A DNA stretch of 64,000 bases from UBA3824 sp017541145. Its GTDB lineage: Bacteria; Bacteroidota; Bacteroidia; Bacteroidales; UBA3824. The notes beneath the pieces were generated by a model that worked only from the letters and a program-made list of their open reading frames with translations, was not told where the DNA came from and made no database searches. Positions 41,660 to 51,337 of this stretch are shown here, in pieces. The stretch lies in NCBI GenBank assembly GCA_947168365.1, contig CAMVLO010000001.1, positions 62,001 through 126,000 on the forward strand, read 5' to 3'. Both the position numbers and the translations under genes were made by a program. Each line of letters begins with the position of its first letter. Position 1 is the first letter of the stretch.

Positions 41660-43900
41660 TTACTTTTTGATGAATTTCGCAGATGAAATTCCGTTTGTTA
41701 TAATATAAATTCCGGGTTTTAGATGCGAAATATCTATTTCCTTATTCTTATCGGTGTTATTCAACTCCATCATCTTTTTACCGGTAATATTCATGATAAT
41801 AAATTTGTTACTTTGAATATTGATGTTAATATAATTGTCTGCCGGATTGGGATAAATCTTAATCGTTTTTGATGTAGAATTATCCGGAGTTTCTATTACT
41901 GAAGTTTCGAGGTTATCGTTATCAGTTGTAGTCGGCTCTTCTTGTTGTGACGGTTCATCATCTTGTGACGGTTCATCTTCTTGAGACGGCACGCCTTGTT
42001 GAGTTGGTTCGTCTTCTTGAGACGGTTCTTCTTGCTGTGGCAAGTTGCCGGTGACTGTAATTATGGCTGTAGCTCCTCCGTTGGAAAATAACTTGAAACT
42101 CAAATTATCTTTTGACGTGAGGTTGTCAATTATTGTTTTCTTTATTGATTTATTTCCGTCGTCTTCGTACAAAACTGCGCTGTAAGTCTTGTTTGAACTC
42201 AAAAAGTCTAAACTTAAATTTGCAGTTCGTTGTCCGTAGTTGTGAGTCGATACAAACCATTTGTCATCTTTTTTGCGGGCTATGGAAAAATAATTTCCGG
42301 GATCACCTTCCAATATTTTGTAATCGTCCCAAACCGTGGGCAATTCTTTGAAGTATTCAATCTCGGTTTCGTTGGGATACTCTTTGGGTTTTCCGTACCA
42401 AAGTAGATGTTGAATCGGACAGAAAAATGCTGTACTGAGTGCCAATTGATGTCCTTTGGTAGTGTTCATACCTTTGTATGCTACATTTTTTTCAGGGTAA
42501 CCTTTGTAACAAATTGTGTAATCCGCACTTCCCGTCATGTAACGCGAAAATGGCAATAATGTGGTGTGATTACCGAGATTATCACGATGTTCGTTTCCTC
42601 TTATGCCCTCGGTGGTCATCAGGTTGGGAAATTTCATCTCCAATCCGGTTGGGCGAATATCATCATGTACATTTATTAACATTTTTCTATCGTATGCACC
42701 TTTTATGATATCGTAAATTTGTTTCAATCCGTATTGGGATTCTCCGTCCATGAATCCGAGTTTCAATCCTTTTACGCCCCAACTTTGGTACAAATTCAGC
42801 ATTTCTTCGTTGTCGTAGTTCGTCCATGCAACTTTGTTGACATATAATATTATGCCGATACCTTGTGATTGGGCGTAGTTGCAACACTCTTGAATATTTA
42901 ATTGCGGTATAGGTTTTAGAGGGTCTGATTTTTTATTGTGTTCGTTGCTGTAGCCCAATCCGTACCAGCCCGCGTCCAAAAGTACGTAACTGAAATTCAT
43001 CTTCTTAGCAAAATCTATTCTTTCTTTTACCGAATCGGTATAGAAGATGTTGCCCTCAATGCAAGCTCTGAATACTTTTCCGGGTTTTATCCAGTCGGTA
43101 TTGTCAGTAGTTTTCTCGTTGAGTGAGTAGATAATATACTTTCCTTCAATCATTTGCGACGGTGTTTCGCCAAATACACAGTATCTCCACGATGTTGTAG
43201 AGTTGATACTGCTTTTAAATGATTGTGAAAATGAATATATCCCATTGTTGAATTCAATTTTCAATCTGTCAGCCAAAGCCAAATTGCCAGCCTCATTCAT
43301 CAAGACCGAAAATTTCTCTGTTTGGATAAACAGCGGAGCAAGTGAATAACCGCTGCTTCCGGCTTTTTTCTCAGTGTAACCGTGTTCGCAACCTTTTTCT
43401 GAATAACATGTCGGATTAAAATTGGTTAAATCTATCGAAGTATATTCTTCTTTTAGAATTAAACCGTCTTTTACATCATATTTTACCGCAAATCCTTCAT
43501 CGTAAAGTCTTATTATGATGTCGTAAAGATAATTGTTTGATGTTTTAAATGTTAGAATATATTGCTTATATTGATCTTTGATTGTACTTTTTTCACCGAT
43601 TTTACTTTCAATAGTTCCATTATAAATGCTTTCTTTTTTATCTTGAAATTCATCGCTTGAAGTTCCAAATCGTCCTTTATTGGTTTTGATTCCCAAATTT
43701 ACTTTTATTACATTGTGATTTATTGCATTGAGATTCAGGATTCCAATCAAATTATCTTTTTCGTAAGTAAGGTAGCAAGCAATTTTGCTGTTTGGTGACT
43801 TCAATTCTGCAATATTGCTATTTGTGGATTGTGCGTTGACAAAACTGCATACAAATAGACATAATATTGTGATTATTGTATGGTATTTTATACGTATCAT
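41660..43900 (-). CDS. GH97 glycoside hydrolase with T9SS type A sorting tail
   Basis: The 746-residue protein has a signal peptide (1-23), an N-terminal beta-sandwich (about 30-260), a catalytic TIM barrel (about 280-560) and a C-terminal sheet. A Pro/Glu/Gln/Asp/Ser repeat linker (about 640-670) and a type A T9SS tail (KIYPNPADNYININI to KPGIYIITNG) follow. GH97 blocks are VLLDAGWYGLG, YVNKVAWTNYDNEEML, LKLGFMDGESQYGLKQI and TTEGIRGNEH. The Asp in GFMD fits the retaining alpha-galactosidase branch rather than inverting SusB-type enzymes (inference). It is secreted and surface-attached. It is a single gene, with 43-bp repeats upstream. Confidence 0.85.
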   Translation of the reverse strand: MIRIKYHTIITILCLFVCSFVNAQSTNSNIAELKSPNSKIACYLTYEKDNLIGILNLNAINHNVIKVNLGIKTNKGRFGTSSDEFQDKKESIYNGTIESKIGEKSTIKDQYKQYILTFKTSNNYLYDIIIRLYDEGFAVKYDVKDGLILKEEYTSIDLTNFNPTCYSEKGCEHGYTEKKAGSSGYSLAPLFIQTEKFSVLMNEAGNLALADRLKIEFNNGIYSFSQSFKSSINSTTSWRYCVFGETPSQMIEGKYIIYSLNEKTTDNTDWIKPGKVFRACIEGNIFYTDSVKERIDFAKKMNFSYVLLDAGWYGLGYSNEHNKKSDPLKPIPQLNIQECCNYAQSQGIGIILYVNKVAWTNYDNEEMLNLYQSWGVKGLKLGFMDGESQYGLKQIYDIIKGAYDRKMLINVHDDIRPTGLEMKFPNLMTTEGIRGNEHRDNLGNHTTLLPFSRYMTGSADYTICYKGYPEKNVAYKGMNTTKGHQLALSTAFFCPIQHLLWYGKPKEYPNETEIEYFKELPTVWDDYKILEGDPGNYFSIARKKDDKWFVSTHNYGQRTANLSLDFLSSNKTYSAVLYEDDGNKSIKKTIIDNLTSKDNLSFKLFSNGGATAIITVTGNLPQQEEPSQEDEPTQQGVPSQEDEPSQDDEPSQQEEPTTTDNDNLETSVIETPDNSTSKTIKIYPNPADNYININIQSNKFIIMNITGKKMMELNNTDKNKEIDISHLKPGIYIITNGISSAKFIKK

Positions 43901-44067
43901 TTTATTATATTTTTTGTTATTTATAGAATGTAAAAGTATAAATTGTTGATTAAATAAAAAAATATGATGTAATAAAAATTTTATTTATTGAGATTACATA
44001 TATATGTTACATCATTTAAATTCATTTTATTACAAAGTTGTGACTTTTTGCGTTGTTATGATACTTA

Positions 44068-44196
44068 TATCGGGTGGCGGTTCTGACTTTTTACTTCAAT
44101 ATGAAAGTCATATCGGGTGGCGGTTATGACTTTTTACCTCAATATGAAAGTCATATCGGACCTCGGTTCTGACTTTTTACCTTGAGTGGAAAGTCA
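44068..44196. repeat. three tandem 43-bp repeats with internal inverted segments
   Basis: Copies are 44068-44110, 44111-44153 and 44154-44196, each beginning TATCGG and containing TGACTTTTTAC and GAAAGTCA, which can form a stem. The third copy is more divergent. A partial unit follows. It lies between two divergent stretches of AT-rich DNA (43901-44511, 611 bp without a gene); I see no other feature there. Confidence 0.9.
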
Positions 44197-44511
44197 CTTC
44201 GGGGAGCAAATATTGATATTATCATGATGTCAAAACCAAGAATCTGTGTCCGATATAAGAATTTTTGTCAGAAAATTGTTTCTACTTGTTGGGATTATGG
44301 ATATTTCTTGTTGGTTGAAATTCCCGTTTGAAGGATTTTATGAGTTGTTTTTGTGTGACAATTTATCCGGCTTTTTTGTAATATAATTGTTGTTAACTGT
44401 TTGATATTGCCTCTGATATTGACTTCTGTATATTAAACAACGAAATATCATAAGAAATTTTGCAGTTTCTGAGATATTCCGTTGGTAATAATTGATGTTA
44501 AAATAAAAAAA

Positions 44512-45297
44512 CTATTTATTTAACGCTTCCAAAAGTTCGGCGTTGGTAATTTTTAGTTCTACTGATTCGTTTGACTTGTTTCCAACATATTTGTACACCA
44601 TATTTTTGTTGGCATTGGCAATAATTTTTGTTTGCTGATGGCTAACTAAATCGGAAGTCAAATTTTGTATAATATTTTTTCTGGACTCAGGATCCTTCAG
44701 AATTTTTGTTTTTTCTTGCATGGTTACAAGATCTTCGTTGATTGTGTAGACGTAAACAACATCGTCTCCAATGATTGAAATAGAAGTAATGGAAATTTCG
44801 TCGTCTAATTTTAGAGGCAATAAGCCTTGTGAAGAGCTGATTAATATTTGTACGCGTTCTTCCGGCGAAACTTCTTGTTCCATTGCTTGTTTCAATTCTT
44901 GTACTGAGATTTTTACTTTTATTGCAGTAGACTCGTCGTTGTTGTCCATAAAGGTGATGGAAATTCCGTTGTGACCTTGCAGTATTTGGAATAGTGTTTT
45001 GAAATTGCTTTGTCCGGTAATTGTTTTTAATGTGTTTTGTTTGGTTTTTTCAAGATTTTGCGCAAGTATTTTTGTGCTTTGAGTAGGATTTACGTCAGTC
45101 TCCATATTGTAAATATAATTTAGATAGTCGTCTTCTACATTTATTTGTGTGATGTTAAGACCATCAGATAATTTTATCGGACACATCGCGTTTGCCATTT
45201 GTGCAACCTGATTCAAAGTTTGCGCTTTTGCTGTGTTTACATCTATGATTGTAAACAAAAATACTAATAATAGTATTTTTGTAATTATCTTCTTCAT
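44512..45297 (-). CDS. secreted protein with two similar halves, unknown function
   Basis: The 261-residue protein has a signal peptide (1-25, ending AKAQ). Two repeated halves of about 110 residues begin MCPIKLSDGLNITQINVEDD and LLPLKLDDEISITSISIIGD. Each continues with a strand pair containing Y-x-Y-N or Y-T-I-N and the segment TKIL. A helical segment and a Lys-rich end follow. I do not recognise the family. An internal gene duplication is the best explanation. No operon partner is evident. Confidence 0.7.
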   Translation of the reverse strand: MKKIITKILLLVFLFTIIDVNTAKAQTLNQVAQMANAMCPIKLSDGLNITQINVEDDYLNYIYNMETDVNPTQSTKILAQNLEKTKQNTLKTITGQSNFKTLFQILQGHNGISITFMDNNDESTAIKVKISVQELKQAMEQEVSPEERVQILISSSQGLLPLKLDDEISITSISIIGDDVVYVYTINEDLVTMQEKTKILKDPESRKNIIQNLTSDLVSHQQTKIIANANKNMVYKYVGNKSNESVELKITNAELLEALNK

Positions 45298-45380
45298 AAT
45301 AGATTAAGTATTTTAGAATGGTTATTTTATTAGTTTTGTTTTTTTACTACTAATAATTGATATAAGATAGAGAAAATAAT

Positions 45381-45411
45381 AAAAAAGCCGGAATAATTTA
45401 GTTCCGGCTTT
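45381..45411 (-). terminator. terminator after the PPi-PFK gene
   Basis: On the minus strand a 10-bp stem (AAAGCCGGAA with TTCCGGCTTT) is followed by a T run, 22 bp beyond the stop codon. Confidence 0.75.
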
Positions 45412-45432
45412 ATGATAGAAATAGTAAAAAAA

Positions 45433-47076
45433 CTACTTGTGTTCCAATTGGATAGTTTCAGTAGTGATGTCAGCAACTTCTGACGGACCCCAGTACTGAA
45501 TTGGACCAGGATATTGATAATCAGTTTCGATAGCCCATTTTTCGCGTTGAGAAGCGAAATATTGGAAAGGACCGCCGTCGAGTTTTACCAATGCTTTCTG
45601 GATAACAGGTTTCATCTTACCGTTACGTTTTTCCATGTTCATCATAGCAGTGATAGGAATACCACCGGCGAGCCATTCAGAAGCAGGTTTTGTAGTGTTG
45701 CGAACAGATGACATGTAACCTGTTTTGCCTGATGAAATCAACAATGCAGCTACGCGGCCGAGTGAGTAGCAGTAGTCAGCATCGAAGTTAGACGGAGCTG
45801 CACAACGACCTTCATAACCGAAGAAGTGGTGTTGAGTAGAGAATTTGCCGTTGAATTTGCCTTCAGCTTTCCAAGCAGCCAATTTCTTAGCAACCATTTC
45901 AGCAAGCAATTGTTCTGTTTCGATGAGAGAAACTTGTACGTTGCCGTGAGGATCGCGTTCGAGAGCCAATTGTTTTGATACTGATGCAGGCAAAGATTCG
46001 AAAATAGCAGCGTTTTCTTTAGACAAGTGAGCTACTACGTAACTGATTTTTTCGTCAGCAGCTACTTTGTCGAATTCAGCTTGGTTAGCAGCCAACATAT
46101 CGTTGAGTTCGGCGATAAGTTTTTTGATAGCCGGGATAAATTCGATAAGACCTTCCGGAACCAAAACTGTACCGAAGTTCAAACCTTTGTCAGCTCTGTT
46201 TTTAACAGCTGTAGCGATATATGTTACAACATCGTCAAGTGATTGATTTTTAGCTTCAACTTCTTCGCCAACCAATGTGATGTTAGGATGAGTTTTGAGA
46301 GCGCATTCCAATGTAACGTGGCTTGCAGAACGACCCATCAATTTGATGAAGTGCCAGTATTTTTTAGCAGAGTTGGCATCGCGTTCGATATTTCCGATTA
46401 CTTCAGAGTAAACTTTTGTTGCTGTATCAAAACCGAATGAAGTTTCAATCATTTCGTTTTTCAAGTCGCCGTCGATAGTTTTAGGACAGCCGATTACTTG
46501 AATACCGGTATTTTTAGCCTTGTAGTATTCTGCCAAAACGCAAGCATTAGTATTGGAATCGTCACCGCCGATGATTACGATAGCAGTGATATTCAATTTC
46601 TTGCAGATTTCAAGACCTTTGTCAAATTGATCGATTTCTTCCAATTTTGTACGGCCTGAACCGATGATATCAAAACCGCCGGTGTTTCTGTATTCGTCGA
46701 TAATATCAGAAGTAAGTTCGATGTATTTGTGGTCTACCAAACCTGAAGGACCACCGAGGAAACCGTAAAGTTTAGAATCCTTGTTGATGGCTTTGATACC
46801 GTCGAAAATACCGGAAATTACATTGTGTCCGCCCGGAGCCTGACCGCCTGAAAGGATTACGCCGACATTGATAGCTTTGTCAGACATTGCTTGTTGAGCT
46901 GTCTCGAATGTTACGATTGGCAAACCGTATGTGTTAGGGAACAATTTTTTGATTTCGGCTTGGTCAGCTACTGATTCTGTAGCTTTGCCTTCTACTAATT
47001 TTGTAGCGCCTTTTATTGATGCAGGTACTTTAGGTTGGTAAGCTGCACGCGCAATTTGTAAAGGACTTTTAGTCAT
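45433..47076 (-). CDS. pfp: diphosphate--fructose-6-phosphate 1-phosphotransferase (long form)
   Basis: The 547-residue enzyme has the PPi-PFK long-type layout. GGQAPGGHNVI is the phosphate-binding loop, VIIGGDDSNTNA carries the Asp that marks PPi rather than ATP as donor, and GCPKTIDGDLKNEMI is the catalytic loop. FGYEGRCAAP and LDGGPFQYFA follow. It makes fructose-1,6-bisphosphate using PPi and can run in both directions, which is common in anaerobic Bacteroidales and saves ATP. Its promoter is an exact match. Confidence 0.93.
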   Translation of the reverse strand: MTKSPLQIARAAYQPKVPASIKGATKLVEGKATESVADQAEIKKLFPNTYGLPIVTFETAQQAMSDKAINVGVILSGGQAPGGHNVISGIFDGIKAINKDSKLYGFLGGPSGLVDHKYIELTSDIIDEYRNTGGFDIIGSGRTKLEEIDQFDKGLEICKKLNITAIVIIGGDDSNTNACVLAEYYKAKNTGIQVIGCPKTIDGDLKNEMIETSFGFDTATKVYSEVIGNIERDANSAKKYWHFIKLMGRSASHVTLECALKTHPNITLVGEEVEAKNQSLDDVVTYIATAVKNRADKGLNFGTVLVPEGLIEFIPAIKKLIAELNDMLAANQAEFDKVAADEKISYVVAHLSKENAAIFESLPASVSKQLALERDPHGNVQVSLIETEQLLAEMVAKKLAAWKAEGKFNGKFSTQHHFFGYEGRCAAPSNFDADYCYSLGRVAALLISSGKTGYMSSVRNTTKPASEWLAGGIPITAMMNMEKRNGKMKPVIQKALVKLDGGPFQYFASQREKWAIETDYQYPGPIQYWGPSEVADITTETIQLEHK

Positions 47077-47121
47077 TTTATTTTGTTTATTAATATTGAT
47101 TTTTAATGTCTGTTTTGGTTA

Positions 47122-47153
47122 CAAATATATGTTATCTTCTCGGATATGACAAA
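47122..47153 (-). promoter_or_regulatory. promoter of pfp
   Basis: On the minus strand, TTTG (47153-47150), 20 bp and TATATTTG (47129-47122), with the start codon 46 bp further on. Confidence 0.75.
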
Positions 47154-47172
47154 TTTTTTTGATGTTAATTTG

Positions 47173-47796
47173 TTATTCTCCTGATGTTGTTTCCGATTCT
47201 TCTGTGTTTTCGGTATCTTCTTCCGGTTTTGGTTTTTCAACAAAAGAAGTTGTACCGTCAGCCCAAACCGATCCGTGTTCTTTGATAGGAATATCGCAGG
47301 AAATCTCTGTAGGACTGATATTGAGGGCGCGGTCTATTACGTGAATCTCGTATCTGATAGTGTCATAAGATGATATAAACGCTATCGGGGTTTCGATTTT
47401 TACAGTAATTTCGGCTTTCAGATACTTGTTTTGTCCCAACGGTGCTTGATACGGAATTCTGTATTTACCTGTAAGAGATTCTATTGTACGGTATGTGCCG
47501 TCAGATTCTTTGTTGCTTGCAGTTATAAACAGATTGTTGGTATATAGCGAGTCGGAACTGAAATTTCCAGTACTGTCTGAAGCATTCAATCCGAGATTTC
47601 CGTCGCCGTCTATTACCTCAAGTTTCAGACGTTGTAATTTTACTTCGTTTCCCAAATTGTCCACGGTGTCAGCAATATAGACACTCAAAAAGCTTACTTC
47701 CGGCAATTCGGAATAGGTTTCGAGTTTTTCGCAAGAGCTTATCATGCCCGCTGCCAACATCATTACAACTGATAATATTCCTAAAAACTTTTTCAT
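47173..47796 (-). CDS. lipoprotein of unknown function
   Basis: This 207-residue protein has a lipoprotein signal with the lipobox ending at C22 (MISSC). A mid-region with VIDGDGNLGLNASDSTGNF resembles cadherin/Ig-like beta sheets, and the tail is acidic (EEDTENTEESETTSGE). I do not recognise a family; such proteins are common in Bacteroidota and are probably outer-membrane associated. It is 12 bp after der and probably cotranscribed. Confidence 0.7.
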   Translation of the reverse strand: MKKFLGILSVVMMLAAGMISSCEKLETYSELPEVSFLSVYIADTVDNLGNEVKLQRLKLEVIDGDGNLGLNASDSTGNFSSDSLYTNNLFITASNKESDGTYRTIESLTGKYRIPYQAPLGQNKYLKAEITVKIETPIAFISSYDTIRYEIHVIDRALNISPTEISCDIPIKEHGSVWADGTTSFVEKPKPEEDTENTEESETTSGE

Positions 47797-47808
47797 TTTG
47801 GTTTATGA

Positions 47809-49116
47809 TTATTTCTTTCTGAAGAAAATCTTCATCGGCACGCCGCAAAAATCAATATCCTTTCTAAGTCTGTTCTCGATATATCTGCGGTACGGATCGC
47901 GGATGTATTGAGGTAAGTTGCAGAACAAAGCAAATGTCGGATAATATGTCGGCAATTGTGTTGCATATTTTATGCGGATAAATTTGCCTTTCCATGCCGG
48001 CGGCGGTGTTTCTTCTACATACTGATGAATAAGTGCGTTGAGTTTTGAGGTCGAGATTTTTTTAGTTCTGTTTTCGTAAACATGTACTGCCTCTTCCATC
48101 GCTTTCAAAAGTCTTTGTTTTGTAACTGTAGATGTAAATACTACAGGAACATCCGAGAATGGTTCAAGACTTTTCTTAACATATTCTTCGTAACTTTTTG
48201 TAGCGTTGTCTTCTGATTTGTCCATCAAGTCCCATTTGTTGACGCATACTACAAGACCTTTGTTGTTTTCTTTGATAATTCTGAAAACGTTCATATCCTG
48301 AGACTCAATACCTTGAGTAGCATCAATCATGAGAATACAAACGTCGGATTCTTCTATTGCGCGTACTGAACGCAATGTAGAATAAAATTCGATGTTTTCA
48401 GTAACTTTTGCTTTTTTTCTCAAACCGGCAGTATCCACGAGTATAAAATCGTGACCGAATTTGTTGTATCTTGTGTTGATAGTATCGCGGGTAGTACCGG
48501 CAATCGGTGTTACAATATTTCTTTCAGTACCGGTAAGGGCATTGATAAGCGATGATTTACCGACATTAGGACGTCCTACAATTGCAATTTTTGGAATTCC
48601 GGCTTCGTCGTCAACGGTATCGTCGGAGAATTTTTCAACTACGGCATCCAGCAAATCGCCTGTACCTGTACCTGTAGCCGCTCCTATAGTATACAATTGA
48701 TCGAAACCGAGCGACCAAAATGCGTTGCTTTCAAGTTGCAATGTCGGGTTGTCGGTTTTGTTAACGGTAAGAAAAACCGGTTTGTTGGTTTTTCTCAAAA
48801 TATCTGCAATCACTTCGTCTCCCGGTGTTACGCCTTCTTTGGCATCGGTCATAAAAATTATAACGTCAGCCTCGTCGATGGCGAACATCACTTGTTTCTG
48901 GATCTCGTTTTCGAAAATATCGTCTGAATCTTTTACGTAACCGCCAGTATCAATTACAGAAAATTCCTTTCCGTTCCAGTCTGATTTTCCATAATGACGG
49001 TCACGGGTTACTCCGGCTGTCTCATGCACAATGGCTTCCCTTGTTTGGGTGAGACGGTTGAATAAAGTGGATTTGCCTACATTCGGGCAGCCCACAATTG
49101 CTACAATATTGCTCAT
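47809..49116 (-). CDS. der: ribosome-assembly GTPase Der (EngA)
   Basis: This 435-residue protein has two tandem GTPase domains and a KH-like C-terminus. G1 motifs are IVGCPNVGKSTLFNRL and IVGRPNVGKSSLINAL; G3 motifs are VIDTGGYV and LVDTAGLRKKAKV; G4 motifs are TVNKTD and CVNKWDLMDKSED. The length and order are those of Der. It is essential for 50S subunit biogenesis. Confidence 0.95.
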   Translation of the reverse strand: MSNIVAIVGCPNVGKSTLFNRLTQTREAIVHETAGVTRDRHYGKSDWNGKEFSVIDTGGYVKDSDDIFENEIQKQVMFAIDEADVIIFMTDAKEGVTPGDEVIADILRKTNKPVFLTVNKTDNPTLQLESNAFWSLGFDQLYTIGAATGTGTGDLLDAVVEKFSDDTVDDEAGIPKIAIVGRPNVGKSSLINALTGTERNIVTPIAGTTRDTINTRYNKFGHDFILVDTAGLRKKAKVTENIEFYSTLRSVRAIEESDVCILMIDATQGIESQDMNVFRIIKENNKGLVVCVNKWDLMDKSEDNATKSYEEYVKKSLEPFSDVPVVFTSTVTKQRLLKAMEEAVHVYENRTKKISTSKLNALIHQYVEETPPPAWKGKFIRIKYATQLPTYYPTFALFCNLPQYIRDPYRRYIENRLRKDIDFCGVPMKIFFRKK

Positions 49117-49201
49117 AAATAATTAGTTTATAATGCTTTTATCACAAAAGGATTATTAATTTGAGATGTAATACTATATATAGTTTTTTATAAATATAAT
49201 T

Positions 49202-49438
49202 TTACTCTGCTTTGGTTTTCAGGAAAGTATCGATAAGTTGTACTGCGGATTCTACATTTTCTGCTTCCACTTCCAAAACTACAGTGGGATCAAATGTAGA
49301 AACCGAATATTTACTTTCGTTCTCATCGCCGCGTCTGTTTTCTACAAAACACTTGATGCCGTTGCTTTCCAGATGTTTTCTTATGATATTCACGTCTATG
49401 GCAGGACCGCTGAATACCTTGTAAAGTTGTGTTTCCAT
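49202..49438 (-). CDS. DUF2007-type small protein
   Basis: The ATG at 49438 (METQLYKVFSGPAIDVNI, 78 residues) is chosen; a GTG 9 bp upstream is less likely. It has the ferredoxin-like DUF2007 pattern: FSGPAIDVNIIRKHLESNGI, a strand with VVLEVEAENVESAV and a short helix. The family is labelled putative signal transducing protein in Bacteroidota; its function is not established. A TATATTTG box lies 23 bp upstream. Confidence 0.7.
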   Translation of the reverse strand: METQLYKVFSGPAIDVNIIRKHLESNGIKCFVENRRGDENESKYSVSTFDPTVVLEVEAENVESAVQLIDTFLKTKAE

Positions 49439-49563
49439 AATTCGCACCTTATATTTTACGACCGCAAATATATAATTTTTTTACTAAAAAAAGTATCAGT
49501 CATGTAATAAATTCTCTATTTATTAATTTTCGACCAATTTTTTTTCATTTTGTTTTTAACCGT

Positions 49564-51183
49564 TTACTTTTGTTTTACAGTCATTTTGTAGATCGAACTG
49601 CCTCTTGAGCCGAGTACTACATGGTTGCCTTCTACAACTATCGGTGTAGATTCAAAATTGCTGCCTACGGATTTTACATAAATTATTTCGCCGGTGCTGC
49701 CTTCTATGATATAAATTCTGCCGGCTGTATCGCCCGTTACGATAAATTGTTCGTTGTTTTCGTTCAAAAGTCCAACCGGCGACGACCATGAATAATATTT
49801 CAAACTTGTTTGGTAGCGAAGTTTTCCGGTTTGAGTTTCAAAAGCGTAAAAATATCCGTTTTGACCATTTTCGTTGGCAACATAGTTAACAAAAATCAAA
49901 TCAGAACAATTTCCAGAACCGACAAGCGGGGTAGAGTAGTAGCCGCCGTCAAAATGTTTGGTTCCGATGTTAACTTTTTTTGCTTCTTGGTCGTAACTCC
50001 AAATTTTTTCGCCGGTCAAACCGTCAATTTTTGAAAAATGTGACTGTCCTGTTGCGCCTTGACGATCCATCTCGCAGCCCGAATAGATGTAAGGATGCCC
50101 GTCTTCTTCTACAATTACGGGTGTGCCGTCGGTATCGTCTTTGTTGTCAAATCGCCAAACCGGTTTCATTGTATTGAGATTGATACACATCACATTGCCG
50201 TGATTATCACCGATATAACCGTAATTTGCATATACTGCCATCGACGATTCCATACCCGGACCGCCTGCACCTTTTCTTTTATATTTAAGTGTGCTTTGAA
50301 GTTTTTCTTCGCCGTTTTCTACATAGTATTTATAAATAGTGCCGTTTTCTGAGGGTCTGAATACAAATTGTCCTACTCTTATTGGTGACGAATCCGATGC
50401 TCCCCAGCCGCGCCATGCTTTGCTGTCACGCATTTGGGCATTTCTTGTATTATGATTAAACAAATCTATTGTGATTTGTCCGAAAGGTTCTCTCGCCGGA
50501 ACTCCTTGTCCTACATATACTTTGCCGTTCATTGCCGGATCTATCATCAGCGTACCTTTTATCGGATTGTTAACATAAACCGATTCCCGCGACTTTTTGC
50601 CGGTTTCGTAATTTATAAAGTATACATTGCTGCTCAGCGAACCGAGTATTATCTCCTTGTTGCTGAAATCTTCGGTGAGTTGAGCTTTGGAATTTTTGAA
50701 TTTTGTAACCATAGAATCCGGCCAATTAATATAAAGCGGTTGACCAGTCCAACCCGTGCCGCCGCCCCAAGTGCCGTATTTGGTAGGCGTGTTGTCAATA
50801 TCGGTTTTAAAAGTCCAGTCAATCAACACAGTATCGGGTTTTCCTTCCACATATCCGTTGTAATTAGCACGTCGCCACGGATCGCCGCGAAATGTAAGAA
50901 TACCGTCGATATTTTCGTAACAATTTTTCAGCGAATTGATTTTGCTGTCAATTGTAGTATCAAAAATTTCGGTTTTATACTCAAAAATATCAATACTTGT
51001 AAACTGAGTATCCGGAAGCTCCTTGATTTTAGTCAGTTGTGGTTTTGTATCAAAAATCGAGTCTTTTTTGATTTCAGGAATAGAGTCATGTACGAAATAC
51101 GGATTTTGACCGCCGGATTGTTTGCAACTCTCAGAATATAAAGCAGTTGTTATCGCAATGAGATAATATAGTTGTATTTTCAT
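49564..51183 (-). CDS. lipoprotein with a PQQ-like beta-propeller
   Basis: This 539-residue lipoprotein has a lipobox ending at C20 (YSESC), a ~80-residue acidic linker and a PQQ-type propeller. Its repeats are visible as strands such as YTWGGG-like, GYIGDNHGNVMCINLNT, KPVWRFDN, DGTPVIVEEDGHPYIYSG and GSTGEIIYVKSVGSNFE. BamB-like proteins of this kind lie in the periplasm or on the outer membrane. No cofactor-binding motif is certain. It has no operon partner; the strand is opposite to guaB. Confidence 0.78.
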   Translation of the reverse strand: MKIQLYYLIAITTALYSESCKQSGGQNPYFVHDSIPEIKKDSIFDTKPQLTKIKELPDTQFTSIDIFEYKTEIFDTTIDSKINSLKNCYENIDGILTFRGDPWRRANYNGYVEGKPDTVLIDWTFKTDIDNTPTKYGTWGGGTGWTGQPLYINWPDSMVTKFKNSKAQLTEDFSNKEIILGSLSSNVYFINYETGKKSRESVYVNNPIKGTLMIDPAMNGKVYVGQGVPAREPFGQITIDLFNHNTRNAQMRDSKAWRGWGASDSSPIRVGQFVFRPSENGTIYKYYVENGEEKLQSTLKYKRKGAGGPGMESSMAVYANYGYIGDNHGNVMCINLNTMKPVWRFDNKDDTDGTPVIVEEDGHPYIYSGCEMDRQGATGQSHFSKIDGLTGEKIWSYDQEAKKVNIGTKHFDGGYYSTPLVGSGNCSDLIFVNYVANENGQNGYFYAFETQTGKLRYQTSLKYYSWSSPVGLLNENNEQFIVTGDTAGRIYIIEGSTGEIIYVKSVGSNFESTPIVVEGNHVVLGSRGSSIYKMTVKQK

Positions 51184-51337
51184 GTTGTTGTTTTAATTGT
51201 TTTATGCTAAATTATTGTGAATTAATGGCGCAAATTTAAATAAAAGTTATTAAACTAAAAAAACTCAAAAAAAATTTTAACTTCCTGAGAATTTTTAGTA
51301 AAATTGCAAAATTTTTTATAAAACAATCGCAATTACC

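Noticed and set aside
44068..44196. CRISPR-like array
   Set aside because: Units are directly adjacent with no unique spacers and no cas genes in the window.
50434..51141. A 235-codon plus-strand frame opposite the PQQ-propeller gene
   Set aside because: It lies entirely within the antisense strand of a well-supported gene and shows no domain or promoter.
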